Shown: positions 47,084-55,430 of the stretch, piece by piece
How positions within the stretch are numbered: position 1 is the first letter of the stretch
Layout of the letters: every line of letters starts with the position of its first letter
Assembly: GCF_010500815.1 (NCBI RefSeq)
Contig: NZ_JAAAMG010000020.1
Location: forward strand, 1-64,000
Length of the DNA stretch: 64,000 bases
Direction: 5' to 3'
Source: Jiella pacifica
GTDB lineage: Bacteria > Pseudomonadota > Alphaproteobacteria > Rhizobiales > Rhizobiaceae
Program-made: the position numbers and the translations under genes
Notes under the pieces: model-generated
Seen by the model: only the letters and a program-made list of their open reading frames with translations
The model's database searches: none
What the model was told of the DNA's origin: nothing

Positions 47084-48084
47084 CAAACCAGCTCCAGCAC
47101 CCAGACCACCACCACGCCGACATAGACGAAGTAGGCGCCCAGCAGGGTCAGCACTTGCCAGCGGCGAAAGCCTGGCTCTGGCCCTCCCCAGCGGATGAAC
47201 GCGGCATAAAGCAGGGGCATCAGAGCAACGAAGACGAAGCTCACCCAGACCAGCCGGAAATTGTCGATCGGCGTCACGACCAGCGCCAGAGGCAGAAAGC
47301 CGACCGTCATGGTCACGGCGTGATCGCCGATGATGTTGGTGAGCGCCGGCGTGATCTGGCCGCTGCGGGAAAGCTTCCACGAGGCGAAGATTTCCGGGAG
47401 GGCCGCCAAAGGCGCAGTGATGAACAGGCCGCCGATGATTGGTGAGATGCCGAACGCCTTGACCAGGTTCTGCGTCGAGATGACGGTGAAGTAGGCGCCG
47501 AGCGCGAGAACCCCGACACCGGCCACCGCCAGCCAAATCCCCTTCCGCGACCATTCGACCTGTTCGGCTTCACCGCGGCCGCGAAGGAACGCTTGGCCGG
47601 CATAGGCGATATAGGCGGCGAGCAGGATCCAGCCGTCGATCGGCTGCAAGCCCTGCCATGGTGAGGGAAGGATCAGAACGGCGGCGAGTGCTAGGATGCC
47701 GAGATACGGGAGCGCCTGCACGGTCACGGCGCTCGGATCAACGCGCAGCAGATGCTCCCGGAGATGCCTTTGATGACCCGGATCGTCGGGAATGTCGCGC
47801 TTGCGCGTTGCGAGATAGCCGACCGAGACGAGCGCCGGAATGCCGATGACGGTCGAGCCAAGCATCGCCCCCAAACCGATGTCGGACACACCCCGCACGG
47901 CGCTGGTGATGTTCACGCCGACCTCAGGGCTTGCGGTGGCGATCCCGATCACCGAGCCGCCCGCCGCGGCTGACAGTCCCCACTGCTTGCGCAGTTTTCG
48001 AAGAGGCTCGGCGAGATGATCCGAGCCCCACTCCGCAGCGAAAACAGCAGCCAGCAGCACCGCCGCCCAGATCCAGGTGCTCAT
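47083..48084 (-). CDS. Sodium/calcium exchanger family (CaCA) antiporter
   Basis: A 333-residue membrane protein with the two alpha repeats of the CaCA superfamily: GIATASPEVGVNITSAVRG (about 47-65) and FITAPLAALPEIFASW (about 236-251), each with the acidic residue that binds the cation. It exports Ca2+ or another divalent cation against Na+ or H+. It starts the ccdA-lspA-P450 transcription unit on the minus strand. Confidence 0.88.
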   Translation of the reverse strand: MSTWIWAAVLLAAVFAAEWGSDHLAEPLRKLRKQWGLSAAAGGSVIGIATASPEVGVNITSAVRGVSDIGLGAMLGSTVIGIPALVSVGYLATRKRDIPDDPGHQRHLREHLLRVDPSAVTVQALPYLGILALAAVLILPSPWQGLQPIDGWILLAAYIAYAGQAFLRGRGEAEQVEWSRKGIWLAVAGVGVLALGAYFTVISTQNLVKAFGISPIIGGLFITAPLAALPEIFASWKLSRSGQITPALTNIIGDHAVTMTVGFLPLALVVTPIDNFRLVWVSFVFVALMPLLYAAFIRWGGPEPGFRRWQVLTLLGAYFVYVGVVVVWVLELV

Positions 48085-48163
48085 GCTTCCCCCAGGCAGA
48101 CGGCTCGGGCCCTACGGATGGGGGATGTTCGATCCGCGAGGTTTCCGCTGCTTGGGCTTCCTC

Positions 48164-49063
48164 TCATGCAGGCGCACGAGCCGAAGCCGACGCGGCTTCG
48201 TTCAGGTCGCTCCGGGCGTCACGGATGATCGACCAAGAGGATTGCAGAAACAGCCCGGCGATCACGACGGCCACGACGAGATCGGGCCACGGAGAGGCCG
48301 TCCATGCCACCAACCCCGCCGCGACGACCACGGCGGCGTTGCCGATGGCGTCGTTGCGCGAGAACAGCCAAACCGCCCGCACATTGGCGTCACCGGTCCG
48401 GTAGGGCAGCAGCGGGAGAACCGCGACCACATTGACGACAAGCGCGATCACCGCGAACAGACCCATCAGTTCAGCCTCGGGCTGCTGCTGCACCAGCACG
48501 CGGTAGGCCGTGTTGGCGAGGACCCCAAGGCCGAGTGCACCGAGGAACAGGCCCTGGATCAAGGCGGAACGGGCCCGCCAGACAAGACTCCACCCGATGG
48601 CGAGGATACCGAGGAAGGTGATCAGTCCGTCACCCAGGAAGTCGAGCGCGTCGGCCTTGAGCGCCTGCGAACCGGAGAGGAAGCCGCCGAACATTTCGAC
48701 GATGCCGTAGCCGACATTCAGCGCGACGACGATCCACAGCGCCCGCTTATAAGCGGGCGTGATATGGCTCAGATCCTTGGGCAGGTCGTCGATGTCGCCT
48801 TCGGCATCGACGCTCGGGGCGTCCAGGCGATCGAGCCGATAGCCGATCCCCGTCACGGCACGTTCGACCTCGGGCAAACGGGTTTCGGGGTCGTCCACGC
48901 GCAGGGTCATGACTTGCGTGGCGGTCGAGACCTTCACGTCATCGACACCGACGGAGCGCGCGGCCTTCTCGATCTTAGCCGCGCAGGAGGGGCAGTCCAT
49001 CCCGGGGACGCGATAGCGCGCCGTCTCGGCATTGTTCGTTGACGCTGCTATGGTCATGGCCAT
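48164..49063 (-). CDS. CDF-like cation transporter with N-terminal HMA domain
   Basis: A protein of about 299 residues (start at ATG 49063 or 49057). An HMA domain with GMDCPSCAAKIE (about 20-31) precedes a CDF-type membrane domain (ALNVGYGIVEMFGGFLSGSQ, ADALDFLGDGLITFLGI, WLFSRNDAIGNAAVV) that contains the DxxxD-type metal sites. An HMA-CDF fusion would both sense or deliver and export Zn, Cd or Co. It is divergent from an ArsR regulator. Confidence 0.87.
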   Translation of the reverse strand: MAMTIAASTNNAETARYRVPGMDCPSCAAKIEKAARSVGVDDVKVSTATQVMTLRVDDPETRLPEVERAVTGIGYRLDRLDAPSVDAEGDIDDLPKDLSHITPAYKRALWIVVALNVGYGIVEMFGGFLSGSQALKADALDFLGDGLITFLGILAIGWSLVWRARSALIQGLFLGALGLGVLANTAYRVLVQQQPEAELMGLFAVIALVVNVVAVLPLLPYRTGDANVRAVWLFSRNDAIGNAAVVVAAGLVAWTASPWPDLVVAVVIAGLFLQSSWSIIRDARSDLNEAASASARAPA

Positions 49064-49086
49064 CTTCCCTGATCGAGAAGGGTCAT

Positions 49087-49106
49087 ATATCATTCGTGGC
49101 TGATAT
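49087..49106. promoter_or_regulatory. ArsR-type operator candidate
   Basis: ATATCA and TGATAT form perfect 6-bp arms around 8 bases. The dyad overlaps the start region of the ArsR gene and lies about 25 bp from the divergent HMA-CDF start. ArsR/SmtB repressors bind A+T-rich dyads of this type at their own promoters. Confidence 0.5.
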
Positions 49107-49458
49107 GTCGAGCGTCGCCGAACTCATCGAGCGCACTGATGGTCCGACCGTTGCCTTACGGGCGAAGCTCTTCCGGGGGCTGGCCGACGCCTCGCGCCTG
49201 TCGATCCTGGACGCCTTGCGCACGGAACCGTTGTCCGTCGGCGAGATCGTCGCGATTACCGGCCTGTCGCAGTCGAACGCGTCGAACCATCTGCGGTGCC
49301 TCAGCGAATGCGGCCTCGTCGCCGGCGAGCAACGCGGCCGTTTTGTTCATTATCGGCTGAGCGATCAGCGTCTGAATGATCTGCTTTTGCTCACTGACGA
49401 GCTGCTAGCGGAGACCGTCTGCGGCGTCGACACCTGCGGGAACTACGGCGCACGGTGA
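49105..49458 (+). CDS. ArsR/SmtB-family metal-responsive repressor
   Basis: A winged-helix repressor of about 117 residues (ATG at 49105; a GTG at 49096 is possible). The HTH is LSVGEIVAITGLSQSNASNH followed by LRCLSECGLV, with RFVHYRLSD in the wing. Cysteines in NHLRCLSEC and the C-terminal TVCGVDTCGNYG could form the metal site, resembling CmtR/CadC-type sensors. It would repress the divergent HMA-CDF gene until Cd, Pb or Zn binds. Confidence 0.88.
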   Translation: MSSVAELIERTDGPTVALRAKLFRGLADASRLSILDALRTEPLSVGEIVAITGLSQSNASNHLRCLSECGLVAGEQRGRFVHYRLSDQRLNDLLLLTDELLAETVCGVDTCGNYGAR

Positions 49459-49606
49459 TCCTGGGCTGGGGCTCGGCGCCGTGAGCAGGATCGAAAGAGT
49501 GCGGGAGCTGCGCCTTGTCACCGCCGGTGGTTTGCGAGCGCGGCAAATAGCCAATGCGGCTGCGGCACGATCGCCATTGGCGGCATGATCGAGGCGCTGT
49601 CACCCA

Positions 49607-50335
49607 CTAGTCCCCGAAATACGACGCGACCAGCGTGAACAGGGCAAAGCCGCCGATGAAGAAGGCGGCCGCATAGCGCGTGTCCTCGGCCGCCTTGTGT
49701 GCCTCCTCCAGCATCTCCTCGACGGCGGCCAGGAGCAGGATGCAGGCGGTGAAGGCAAGGGCGGCGAGCTTCAGCGTTCGCCCTGCCCGCGCAGTAGCCA
49801 GAAACCGATGCTGGCGCCCAGGAGACAGGGTACGACGAAGGAGGCGGACAGGACGATACGGCGGCGGCGGGACGCGCCCTTCTCCTTGAAGTTGGCGATG
49901 GTTGCGAAGCCCTCAGGCACATCAGCCATGATTTGACCGAGGGCGAGGATGAACGCCAGGCCGAAGGAAACGACAGAGCCGACGCCGATCATCAGCCCGT
50001 CGCTGAACAGGTCGATCGCAACGGCGACGTAGATCATCCAGGCTCCCGCGGCGTCCTCGTTGCCGCCCTGCATCAGATCGACAAACCATTCCACGAGGAC
50101 GTAGAAGGCGCCGCCTAGGCAAAGGCCCACTACAATGGCCCAGGGCGGTGCTGAACCGCCAGCGCCTCGGCATCAGCTCGACGGCGACGACGGCGGTGAC
50201 GATCCCGGCGGCAGCGTGCAGCGCACAGTTCAGCATCCGCCGAGAAGTCGGGATCAGTTCGGCCACCACGCATCCGGCGAAGTTGCCGAATGCGGGCATC
50301 AGCGCGAGCGCAAGAACGTAGAGGTAATCAGTCAT
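49607..50335 (-). pseudogene. ZIP-family metal transporter pseudogene with several frameshifts
   Basis: The N-terminus (MTDYLYVLALALMPAFGNFA, ending VVAVELMP) is in one frame. The central part (WAIVVGLCLGGAFYVLVEWF through LLGASIGFWLLRGQGER) is in a second frame, and the C-terminus (LKLAALAFTACILLLAAVEE through TLVASYFGD) is in a third, with TAG at 49607. At least three one-base deletions (two near 50130-50165, one near 49780) would restore a typical eight-helix ZIP transporter of about 243 residues. It is inactive as given. Confidence 0.8.
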
Positions 50336-50390
50336 AGGCTGCGGACTGGCCGTGTGGGTGAAGTTCCGCAGCTTCGGATGCGGCCGCGCT

Positions 50391-50996
50391 TCAGCGAATG
50401 GCGTCTCCCTGATAGAAGAATGCGAACAGGCGCGGCCCCGAGGCATAGGCGTTACTGTCGGATACGGCGCGGAAGCTGCTTTCGGCCACAATATTCGAGA
50501 TGGGGCGGTTGATGTTGCATCCACCAGTAAAGCGGTGCCATGCCGGATTCAACCGGTCTTGCCACCGCGAAACGTTTTCCTCAGGCGACAGGCCATGCTC
50601 GACATAGAGGAAATGGCCGCCGGGTTTCAGAACACGGCCGATCTCCTTCAAGACAAGGCGGGGATCTGAAACAGAGCACAACGTCCAGGTCGAGACGACG
50701 CAATCAAAGCTGCCGGAATCGAGCGGAAGAGCCTCTCCCACCGATTGCAGCAGCATCACGGGAATGTTCGTGTCCACGCCCGCCGCGCGGCGAAGCATTC
50801 CCGCGCTCGGGTCGATACCGATGACGCATTCCACCGAATTCCCGTAGAAGCCAAGATTTGCTCCTGAGCCGACTCCGATCTCCAGAACGCGCCCGCTCGC
50901 CTGGCGAGTGACAGCCTGGCGGTAGGGCCGCAGGCTGCTAGCGCTCATCGCAAGGTGGGTAAGGCACGGGCATACGCTCTCGCGATAGAAGCTCAT
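50391..50996 (-). CDS. SAM-dependent class I methyltransferase
   Basis: A 201-residue methyltransferase (ATG at 50996, MSFYRESVCPCLTH). The SAM-binding motifs are VLEIGVGSGANLGFYG (motif I), VIGIDPSAGMLRRA (motif II), FDCVVSTWTLCSV and ILKPGG-like VLKPGGHFLYVEHGL. It resembles UbiE/COQ5-type and phosphatidylethanolamine N-methyltransferase-like proteins. Family members encoded beside metal resistance genes may methylate small molecules or metalloids, but the substrate is unknown. Confidence 0.8.
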   Translation of the reverse strand: MSFYRESVCPCLTHLAMSASSLRPYRQAVTRQASGRVLEIGVGSGANLGFYGNSVECVIGIDPSAGMLRRAAGVDTNIPVMLLQSVGEALPLDSGSFDCVVSTWTLCSVSDPRLVLKEIGRVLKPGGHFLYVEHGLSPEENVSRWQDRLNPAWHRFTGGCNINRPISNIVAESSFRAVSDSNAYASGPRLFAFFYQGDAIR

Positions 50997-51065
50997 CCGC
51001 AGCATCTCCTCAACTCACCGGATTCCCGGCCCGAGGTGGCAGCTAGGACGATTGGATGGCCCGGA

Positions 51066-51818
51066 TCAGCGCGCATGGTTTGATAACACTGAGATCTCAT
51101 TCTCCTCTTGCCCCACTGTCTTTGTTTGCGGCCCGCGGGATGCCCGGTACTGGCCCCACAGGACCAGAAGTATCCCGACGAGCACCATCGGCACGGACAG
51201 GAGCTGGCCCATCGTCAGCCCGCCATAAAGAAATCCGAGCTGTGGATCGGGCATGCGGAACAGCTCTGCCGTGATGCGGCTTAGTCCGTAGCCAAGCAGG
51301 AAGACGCCCGTGATCACCCCATGCCGGATGCGGACTGACGGCTTGTGCGCGAGCACGGCTAGGATCGCGAACAGCACCAGTCCTTCGAGAAATGCCTCGT
51401 AGAGCTGGCTGGGGTGGCGGGGCAGATCGCCCGCTCCCGGGAACACCATGGCCCAAGGCACATCGCTGACGCGCCCCCACAGTTCTCCGTTGATGAAGTT
51501 GGCCAAACGTCCAAAGAACAGGCCGATCGGCACAACGGGGGCAACGACATCGGCAAGCTTGAGCAGCGGAATGTTGCGGCGCCAGGCGCAAATCACGATG
51601 CCGGCGGTGACGCCCAGAAGCCCTCCGTGGAAGGACATGCCGCCATGCCAGACAGCCAAAATGCGCAAGGGCTCCTGCAGGTAGGAGTCCAGCTCGTAGA
51701 ACAGCACATAGCCGAGTCGTCCACCGAGGATGATGCCGAAGGTCGCCCAGAGCACGACGCTTTCCACATCTTCGGAGTTGGGCCGACCGCCGTAGAGCCG
51801 AGCGAGGTAGACTGTCAA
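51066..51818 (-). CDS. lgt: Prolipoprotein diacylglyceryl transferase, 5'-truncated
   Basis: The C-terminal 250 residues of Lgt, the enzyme that adds diacylglycerol to prolipoproteins. Conserved parts: GGRLGYVLFYEL, WHGGMSFHGGLLG with the catalytic His, FGRLANFINGELWGRVSD and HPSQLYEAFLEG. The first 40 or so residues (first membrane helix and HPF-type start) are missing; upstream of the TTG at 51818 the sequence switches to an IS-like scar. A non-canonical start could give a protein, but loss of the first helix probably inactivates it. Confidence 0.85.
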   Translation of the reverse strand: MTVYLARLYGGRPNSEDVESVVLWATFGIILGGRLGYVLFYELDSYLQEPLRILAVWHGGMSFHGGLLGVTAGIVICAWRRNIPLLKLADVVAPVVPIGLFFGRLANFINGELWGRVSDVPWAMVFPGAGDLPRHPSQLYEAFLEGLVLFAILAVLAHKPSVRIRHGVITGVFLLGYGLSRITAELFRMPDPQLGFLYGGLTMGQLLSVPMVLVGILLVLWGQYRASRGPQTKTVGQEENEISVLSNHAR

Positions 51819-51831
51819 TCGGCGTGGAATG

Positions 51832-51849
51832 TTGACCCCAGGGGGTCAA
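51832..51849. mobile_element. Insertion-sequence scar between lgt and CDF fragments
   Basis: TTGACCCC-ag-GGGGTCAA is a perfect 8-bp inverted repeat preceded by ggaatg. TGTTGACC-type termini facing each other are what a collapsed IS21-like element would leave. Genes on both sides (lgt leftward, CDF rightward) lose their 5' ends here, so a deletion or recombination event is certain even if the IS family is a guess. Confidence 0.5.
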
Positions 51850-51872
51850 ATTTGCACGCCGGATCACACCTC

Positions 51873-52157
51873 ATGGACGAGGCGGCCCCGCCGGACATGC
51901 TCGATCGCATTCGCGCGCTGATCTCAAACCACGCCGATGGTGCGCTCGAGGCCCACGACCTGCGCACGCGCCACGCGGGCCGACGGACCTTCATCGAGTT
52001 CCATCTGGTGGTTCCAGGCACCATGAACGTGGCCGAGGCTCACGACATTTGCGATCGGATCGAAGAGGCGCTGAAGAACGAGATTGAGGACAGCACGATC
52101 ACCATCCACGTTGAGCCGGAGATGAAGGCGAAGCAGACAGGCGTGCTCGTGCTCTGA
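51873..52157 (+). pseudogene. C-terminal fragment of a CDF cation efflux protein
   Basis: Ninety-four codons, MDEAAPPDMLDRIRALI to the stop, correspond to the cytoplasmic dimerisation domain of a CDF transporter (HDLRTRHAGRRTFIEFHL, VAEAHDICDRIEEAL, TIHVEPE). All transmembrane helices are missing and the fragment begins at the IS-like scar. The isolated domain could still fold, but transport is impossible. Confidence 0.85.
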
Positions 52158-52167
52158 CGGTCTACGC

Positions 52168-52629
52168 TCAGCCTTCGCCTTCGATCGGCTCGCCCGATGG
52201 CGCGAGGAGATACCAGCCGCCCCAATCATCATGAACGTCCTGACCCCCGGTGCCGCCGGACGTCTGATCGTCGTGGCAGTAATAGAGGGGCCAGCCGCTA
52301 TAGGTGACCTGCATCGTGCCGTCGTCACGCGCGATCGTTCCCAGCATGGAGGCGTCAACCCCATCGCCAGCTTCTGGTTCGCCCGTTGTGGTCAGGAGCG
52401 GCCACTCCTCGACGCACTCGCCGGAGCAGACGCTGACTGCTTCGGTGCTGCCGGTAGCCTGCGTGTCGGTCTCGAGCATGTAAAGGCTCTTGCCTTCGTC
52501 ATCGACGAGATATTGGCCGAACGGCTCCTTTTCGGACACCCAAACCGACTTTGCGACATTCGAAACGTGGGATTCTTTGCGACAGCGAGAGGTCGCAGGA
52601 GGGCGGAAATCCGCACCCACGGCAGTCAT
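52168..52629 (-). CDS. Secreted-repeat (COG4315-type) protein
   Basis: A 153-residue protein containing two copies of the short repeat with a conserved pattern: FGQYLVDDEGKSLYMLETD, with CSGECVEEWPLL, and MQVTYSGWPLYYCHDDQ, with GWYLLAPSGEPI. This is the predicted lipoprotein/secreted repeat family with four conserved Cys. The N-terminus lacks a convincing signal peptide, so the true start may be lost or altered. It overlaps the downstream methyltransferase start by one base. Function is unknown. Confidence 0.75.
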   Translation of the reverse strand: MTAVGADFRPPATSRCRKESHVSNVAKSVWVSEKEPFGQYLVDDEGKSLYMLETDTQATGSTEAVSVCSGECVEEWPLLTTTGEPEAGDGVDASMLGTIARDDGTMQVTYSGWPLYYCHDDQTSGGTGGQDVHDDWGGWYLLAPSGEPIEGEG

Positions 52630-53306
52630 TAGGCGCGATCGCGCGCGACCTCACAAGCGGACGCCCTCTTCTCCGCTACGCAGAGGTAACCAGCGCCGAG
52701 CAGCCGTCGTTCGAGACGGATAACCGCCATGTGTTGTCGCGCCGCCTCCCACGGCCGGAATCGCTCATAATCGCGACTAACGCCGAAGCGTCGGGTTAGC
52801 CGTACACCAACATTGATCATCCAGTCTGGCCAGCCTTGCGGGTGCTTGAGGCCGATCAAGCCGAGCCGTCCGCCGACAGGCAGTCGATGCGCCGTCCGGG
52901 CGATTACCCGCTCATATTCCGGCACCATCTCCAGGCCAAAGGTCGAGAGCGCCGAGCGCGTTCTGGGCGGCAGATCGAACGTGGCCACGTCCGCTTCTAT
53001 CAGCTCGACGTGGCAAAAATCCGCTTGCGCGACCTTCTCCCGCGCTCGCTCCAGCATCGCTGCGGACAGATCCACACCGACAACACGGCCACCGCTCCCC
53101 ACCGCCCGAGCGAGCTGGAGCAGGTTCTCCCCCGTCCCGCAGCATAGATCAACGACGGTGTCGCCCGGCGACAGCTCAAGCGCATTGATGAGCGATGCGC
53201 GCCAGCGGCGTAGCCCCGATAGCCGGAACAGGGCGAGACTGGCGTCGTATGCACCGGCCTGCTCATCGTAGAGACGCCGCACCTCATTGCTGTTCAGGAT
53301 GGCCAC
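52629..53306 (-). CDS. SAM-dependent methyltransferase (UbiE/COQ5-like)
   Basis: A 225-residue class I methyltransferase. Motif I is VVDLCCGTGENLLQLA (about 50-65), motif II is VVGVDLSAAMLERAREK, and later segments read VELIEADVATFDLP and GGRLGLIGLKHPQGWP. It starts at 53306 and is the first gene of a pair with the secreted-repeat protein. The pairing on the edge of a metal island may point to a small-molecule methylation role, but the substrate is not evident. Confidence 0.82.
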   Translation of the reverse strand: MAILNSNEVRRLYDEQAGAYDASLALFRLSGLRRWRASLINALELSPGDTVVDLCCGTGENLLQLARAVGSGGRVVGVDLSAAMLERAREKVAQADFCHVELIEADVATFDLPPRTRSALSTFGLEMVPEYERVIARTAHRLPVGGRLGLIGLKHPQGWPDWMINVGVRLTRRFGVSRDYERFRPWEAARQHMAVIRLERRLLGAGYLCVAEKRASACEVARDRA

Positions 53307-53722
53307 ACGCTCAACTCCCTCAGTACTGGGAACGCTCCCATGGCGCCGCGGTTCGCTAGGAGGGAAACCGCGACTTCAGCCCCTAGAACGCGACAGCAGA
53401 TCGTTCTACACGATCGGCTCACCGGAACCTGTGCTCGTTGCCGACTTCCTCAACGGGGCAATAGTTTCGGCCTTGATTTTGGACATATCGAGCGAGGGAC
53501 GATGCTTCCTGCTGACCGTCTATCCATGTCGGCATGATCGAAGAATTGGAGCGGCAAAAGGCCTTCTCGGGAGATTGAAGCCGACCTTCATATTGTAAGT
53601 GCGCTCTCCAGCCGGGAATTTCTGAAAACATTCGTTCGAAATTGAGCTAAATTGGAGTGCCGAGTTTGGATCGAGAGTAAAGCCGGCGTGTCATTCTTCT
53701 CCTCATAGACGAGGAGACGAAG
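53307..53722. other. 416-bp intergenic region, no confident gene
   Basis: Two overlapping plus-strand frames contain segments faintly like a PilZ domain (RRETATSAPRTRQQ and ILDISSEG in different frames), which might be a decayed gene, but I cannot support it. Just before the BTLCP gene lies a short hairpin around its ribosome-binding site (53699-53716). Confidence 0.4.
53699..53716 (+). promoter_or_regulatory. Hairpin over the ribosome-binding site of the BTLCP gene
   Basis: CTCCTC-atagac-GAGGAG; the right arm is the Shine-Dalgarno sequence, 6 bp before the ATG at 53723. Pairing would hide the ribosome-binding site and could reduce translation. It is short, so the effect may be modest. Confidence 0.4.
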
Positions 53723-54328
53723 ATGCTGACGCGTTCTAAGCTGGTTACCAATCTCACACTCGGGCTTTTTGCCGTTATTCTTTCCTGCACCAATGCGGCG
53801 GCGAATCCTTCGTGGATGCCCACAACCGGCACGACATCTCAACCCGTCGGCCACTATGAATTCTGCCAGCAGTATCCGACGGAGTGCCAGCCGAATGCAC
53901 CGGCAGCCACCCCGGAGCTGACTGCGGAAGTTTGGGAGCAGATGGTCGAGGTGAACAGCTCCGTCAACGCGGCTATCCTCCCGCGAACCGACGAGGAGAT
54001 GTTTGGCGTCCCTGAGCTTTGGTCCTACCCCACGACCGAAGGCGATTGCGAAGACTATGCGCTCCTGAAGCAGTATATGCTCCAGCGCGCCGGGGTTCCG
54101 CGCTCGGCGCTCCTGATCACCGTCCTGCGTCAGCGCAACGGCGCCGGACACGCCGTGCTGACCGTACGGACCGATCAAGGCGACTTCGTGCTCGACAATC
54201 TGGATGAGCGTATTCTTGCCTGGAACGAGACGGATTACCTTTATCTCAAGCGGCAGTCGGAGCGGGACGCGGGAAAATGGGTCGCCATTGCCGATGACCG
54301 CGACATCCTCGTAGGCAGCATTCGCTGA
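53723..54328 (+). CDS. Bacterial transglutaminase-like cysteine peptidase (BTLCP)
   Basis: A 201-residue exported protein with a signal peptide (about 1-28, ending NAAA). The catalytic triad of the BTLCP family is visible: Cys in TTEGDCEDYALLK (about 110), His in GAGHAVLTVR (about 141) and Asp in FVLDNLDERI (about 155). These periplasmic proteins are frequent in Rhizobiales and are thought to process envelope proteins. It opens a series of cell-envelope genes. Confidence 0.88.
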   Translation: MLTRSKLVTNLTLGLFAVILSCTNAAANPSWMPTTGTTSQPVGHYEFCQQYPTECQPNAPAATPELTAEVWEQMVEVNSSVNAAILPRTDEEMFGVPELWSYPTTEGDCEDYALLKQYMLQRAGVPRSALLITVLRQRNGAGHAVLTVRTDQGDFVLDNLDERILAWNETDYLYLKRQSERDAGKWVAIADDRDILVGSIR

Positions 54329-54729
54329 CCGATCTCATCGCGCAGGGGCTGGTCCAAATCCTAGCGCTTGACGCGGGGCGGGGAACCAAAGTTGTAAACC
54401 CGACAGTCCCTATTCCGCGGAGCGCGCAATTCAACCCTGAGCGGCTGTGTTCAAATCGAAGCTGACGCGCTGTCGAAATCCCGCCCGAGGAACACCCAAA
54501 GGCTGGCAGAAGCGCAGGATTATGAGAGGGCAGCTCCACCCTCAGGTTAGTGGCGCAAGGCCAACGCTGGTGAGGGCATTCGACCGATGTTTTCAGTCAC
54601 ATCGTTCAATCCTGGCAGATGAAAGCCCCTATCCCTGAACCTCGCCGCATCGATGGCAACGGAAGATTTACCGCCGCTATGGTGATCTGCTTCATTCGTC
54701 ATGGATGTTGACTTGAGGGAGAGCAGCAG
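54329..54729. other. 401-bp intergenic region, nothing recognised
   Basis: No coding frame with plausible composition, no tRNA-like structure and no repeat was seen. It must hold the promoter for the downstream L,D-transpeptidase gene. Confidence 0.5.
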
Positions 54730-55284
54730 ATGATCGATCGGCGGCAGCTTCTGGCCGGCGTGGCCGCATGGATGGTCCTCGCCACCGAGGCCGGCGCGCA
54801 CGGCGAGTTCCAGCTCGATCCGCAATTCCTGCCCCAGCGCGTACCCTTTTCCGGCTATCGACCCGCCACCATCGTGGTGGACCCCGGTGCAAGGTTCCTT
54901 TACCTGGTGAAAGAAGGCGGCTTTGCCCGGCGCTACGGGATCGGCGTCGGCCGGGCGGGATTGCGCTTTTCCGGCGATGCCATTGTCGGACGCAAGGCTG
55001 AATGGCCGCGATGGACGCCGACCCCGAACATGATCAAGCGCGAGCCGGGAAAGTACGCGAGATACGCTGGCGGCTTGAAGGGCGGCCCGGGAAATCCGCT
55101 CGGCGCCCGGGCCCTTTACCTCTACCGTAACGGCCAGGATACCTTCTACCGGATTCACGGGACCAACGAGCCGTCATCGATCGGCAAGGCGGTCTCGAAC
55201 GGCTGCATCCGCATGATCAACGACCACGTCATCGACCTTTATGACCGCGTCAGCGTCGGAGCCGAGGTGGTGGTAGTGCGGTGA
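54730..55284 (+). CDS. L,D-transpeptidase (ErfK/YbiS/YcfS/YnhG type)
   Basis: A 184-residue YkuD-fold enzyme with an N-terminal signal (twin Arg-like RRQLLAGVAAW, about 1-23). The active site is HGTNEP...SNGCIRM, with the catalytic Cys in SNGCIR and His at the start of the motif (about 147-165). It makes 3-3 peptidoglycan cross-links or attaches proteins to peptidoglycan. It is full length. A ribosome-binding site gggagagc precedes the ATG. Confidence 0.92.
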   Translation: MIDRRQLLAGVAAWMVLATEAGAHGEFQLDPQFLPQRVPFSGYRPATIVVDPGARFLYLVKEGGFARRYGIGVGRAGLRFSGDAIVGRKAEWPRWTPTPNMIKREPGKYARYAGGLKGGPGNPLGARALYLYRNGQDTFYRIHGTNEPSSIGKAVSNGCIRMINDHVIDLYDRVSVGAEVVVVR

Positions 55285-55430
55285 ACGCGTGGATCCCGCA
55301 TCAGCCCACGACAGACGACGCCATTTTCGATGAGCATAGCCTTCGCCTCAATTTCCAGTGTCTCCTGGGGTAACTGATCGGTCCTACGACGTGGCTGCAC
55401 CCCGGCGCGAGGTTGCGCCTTCTCTGCCTA

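Noticed and set aside
53287-53598. Possible PilZ-domain gene
   Set aside because: PilZ-like words occur in two different frames and the key RxxxR and DxSxxG motifs are not in one frame, so the support is too weak to annotate a gene.
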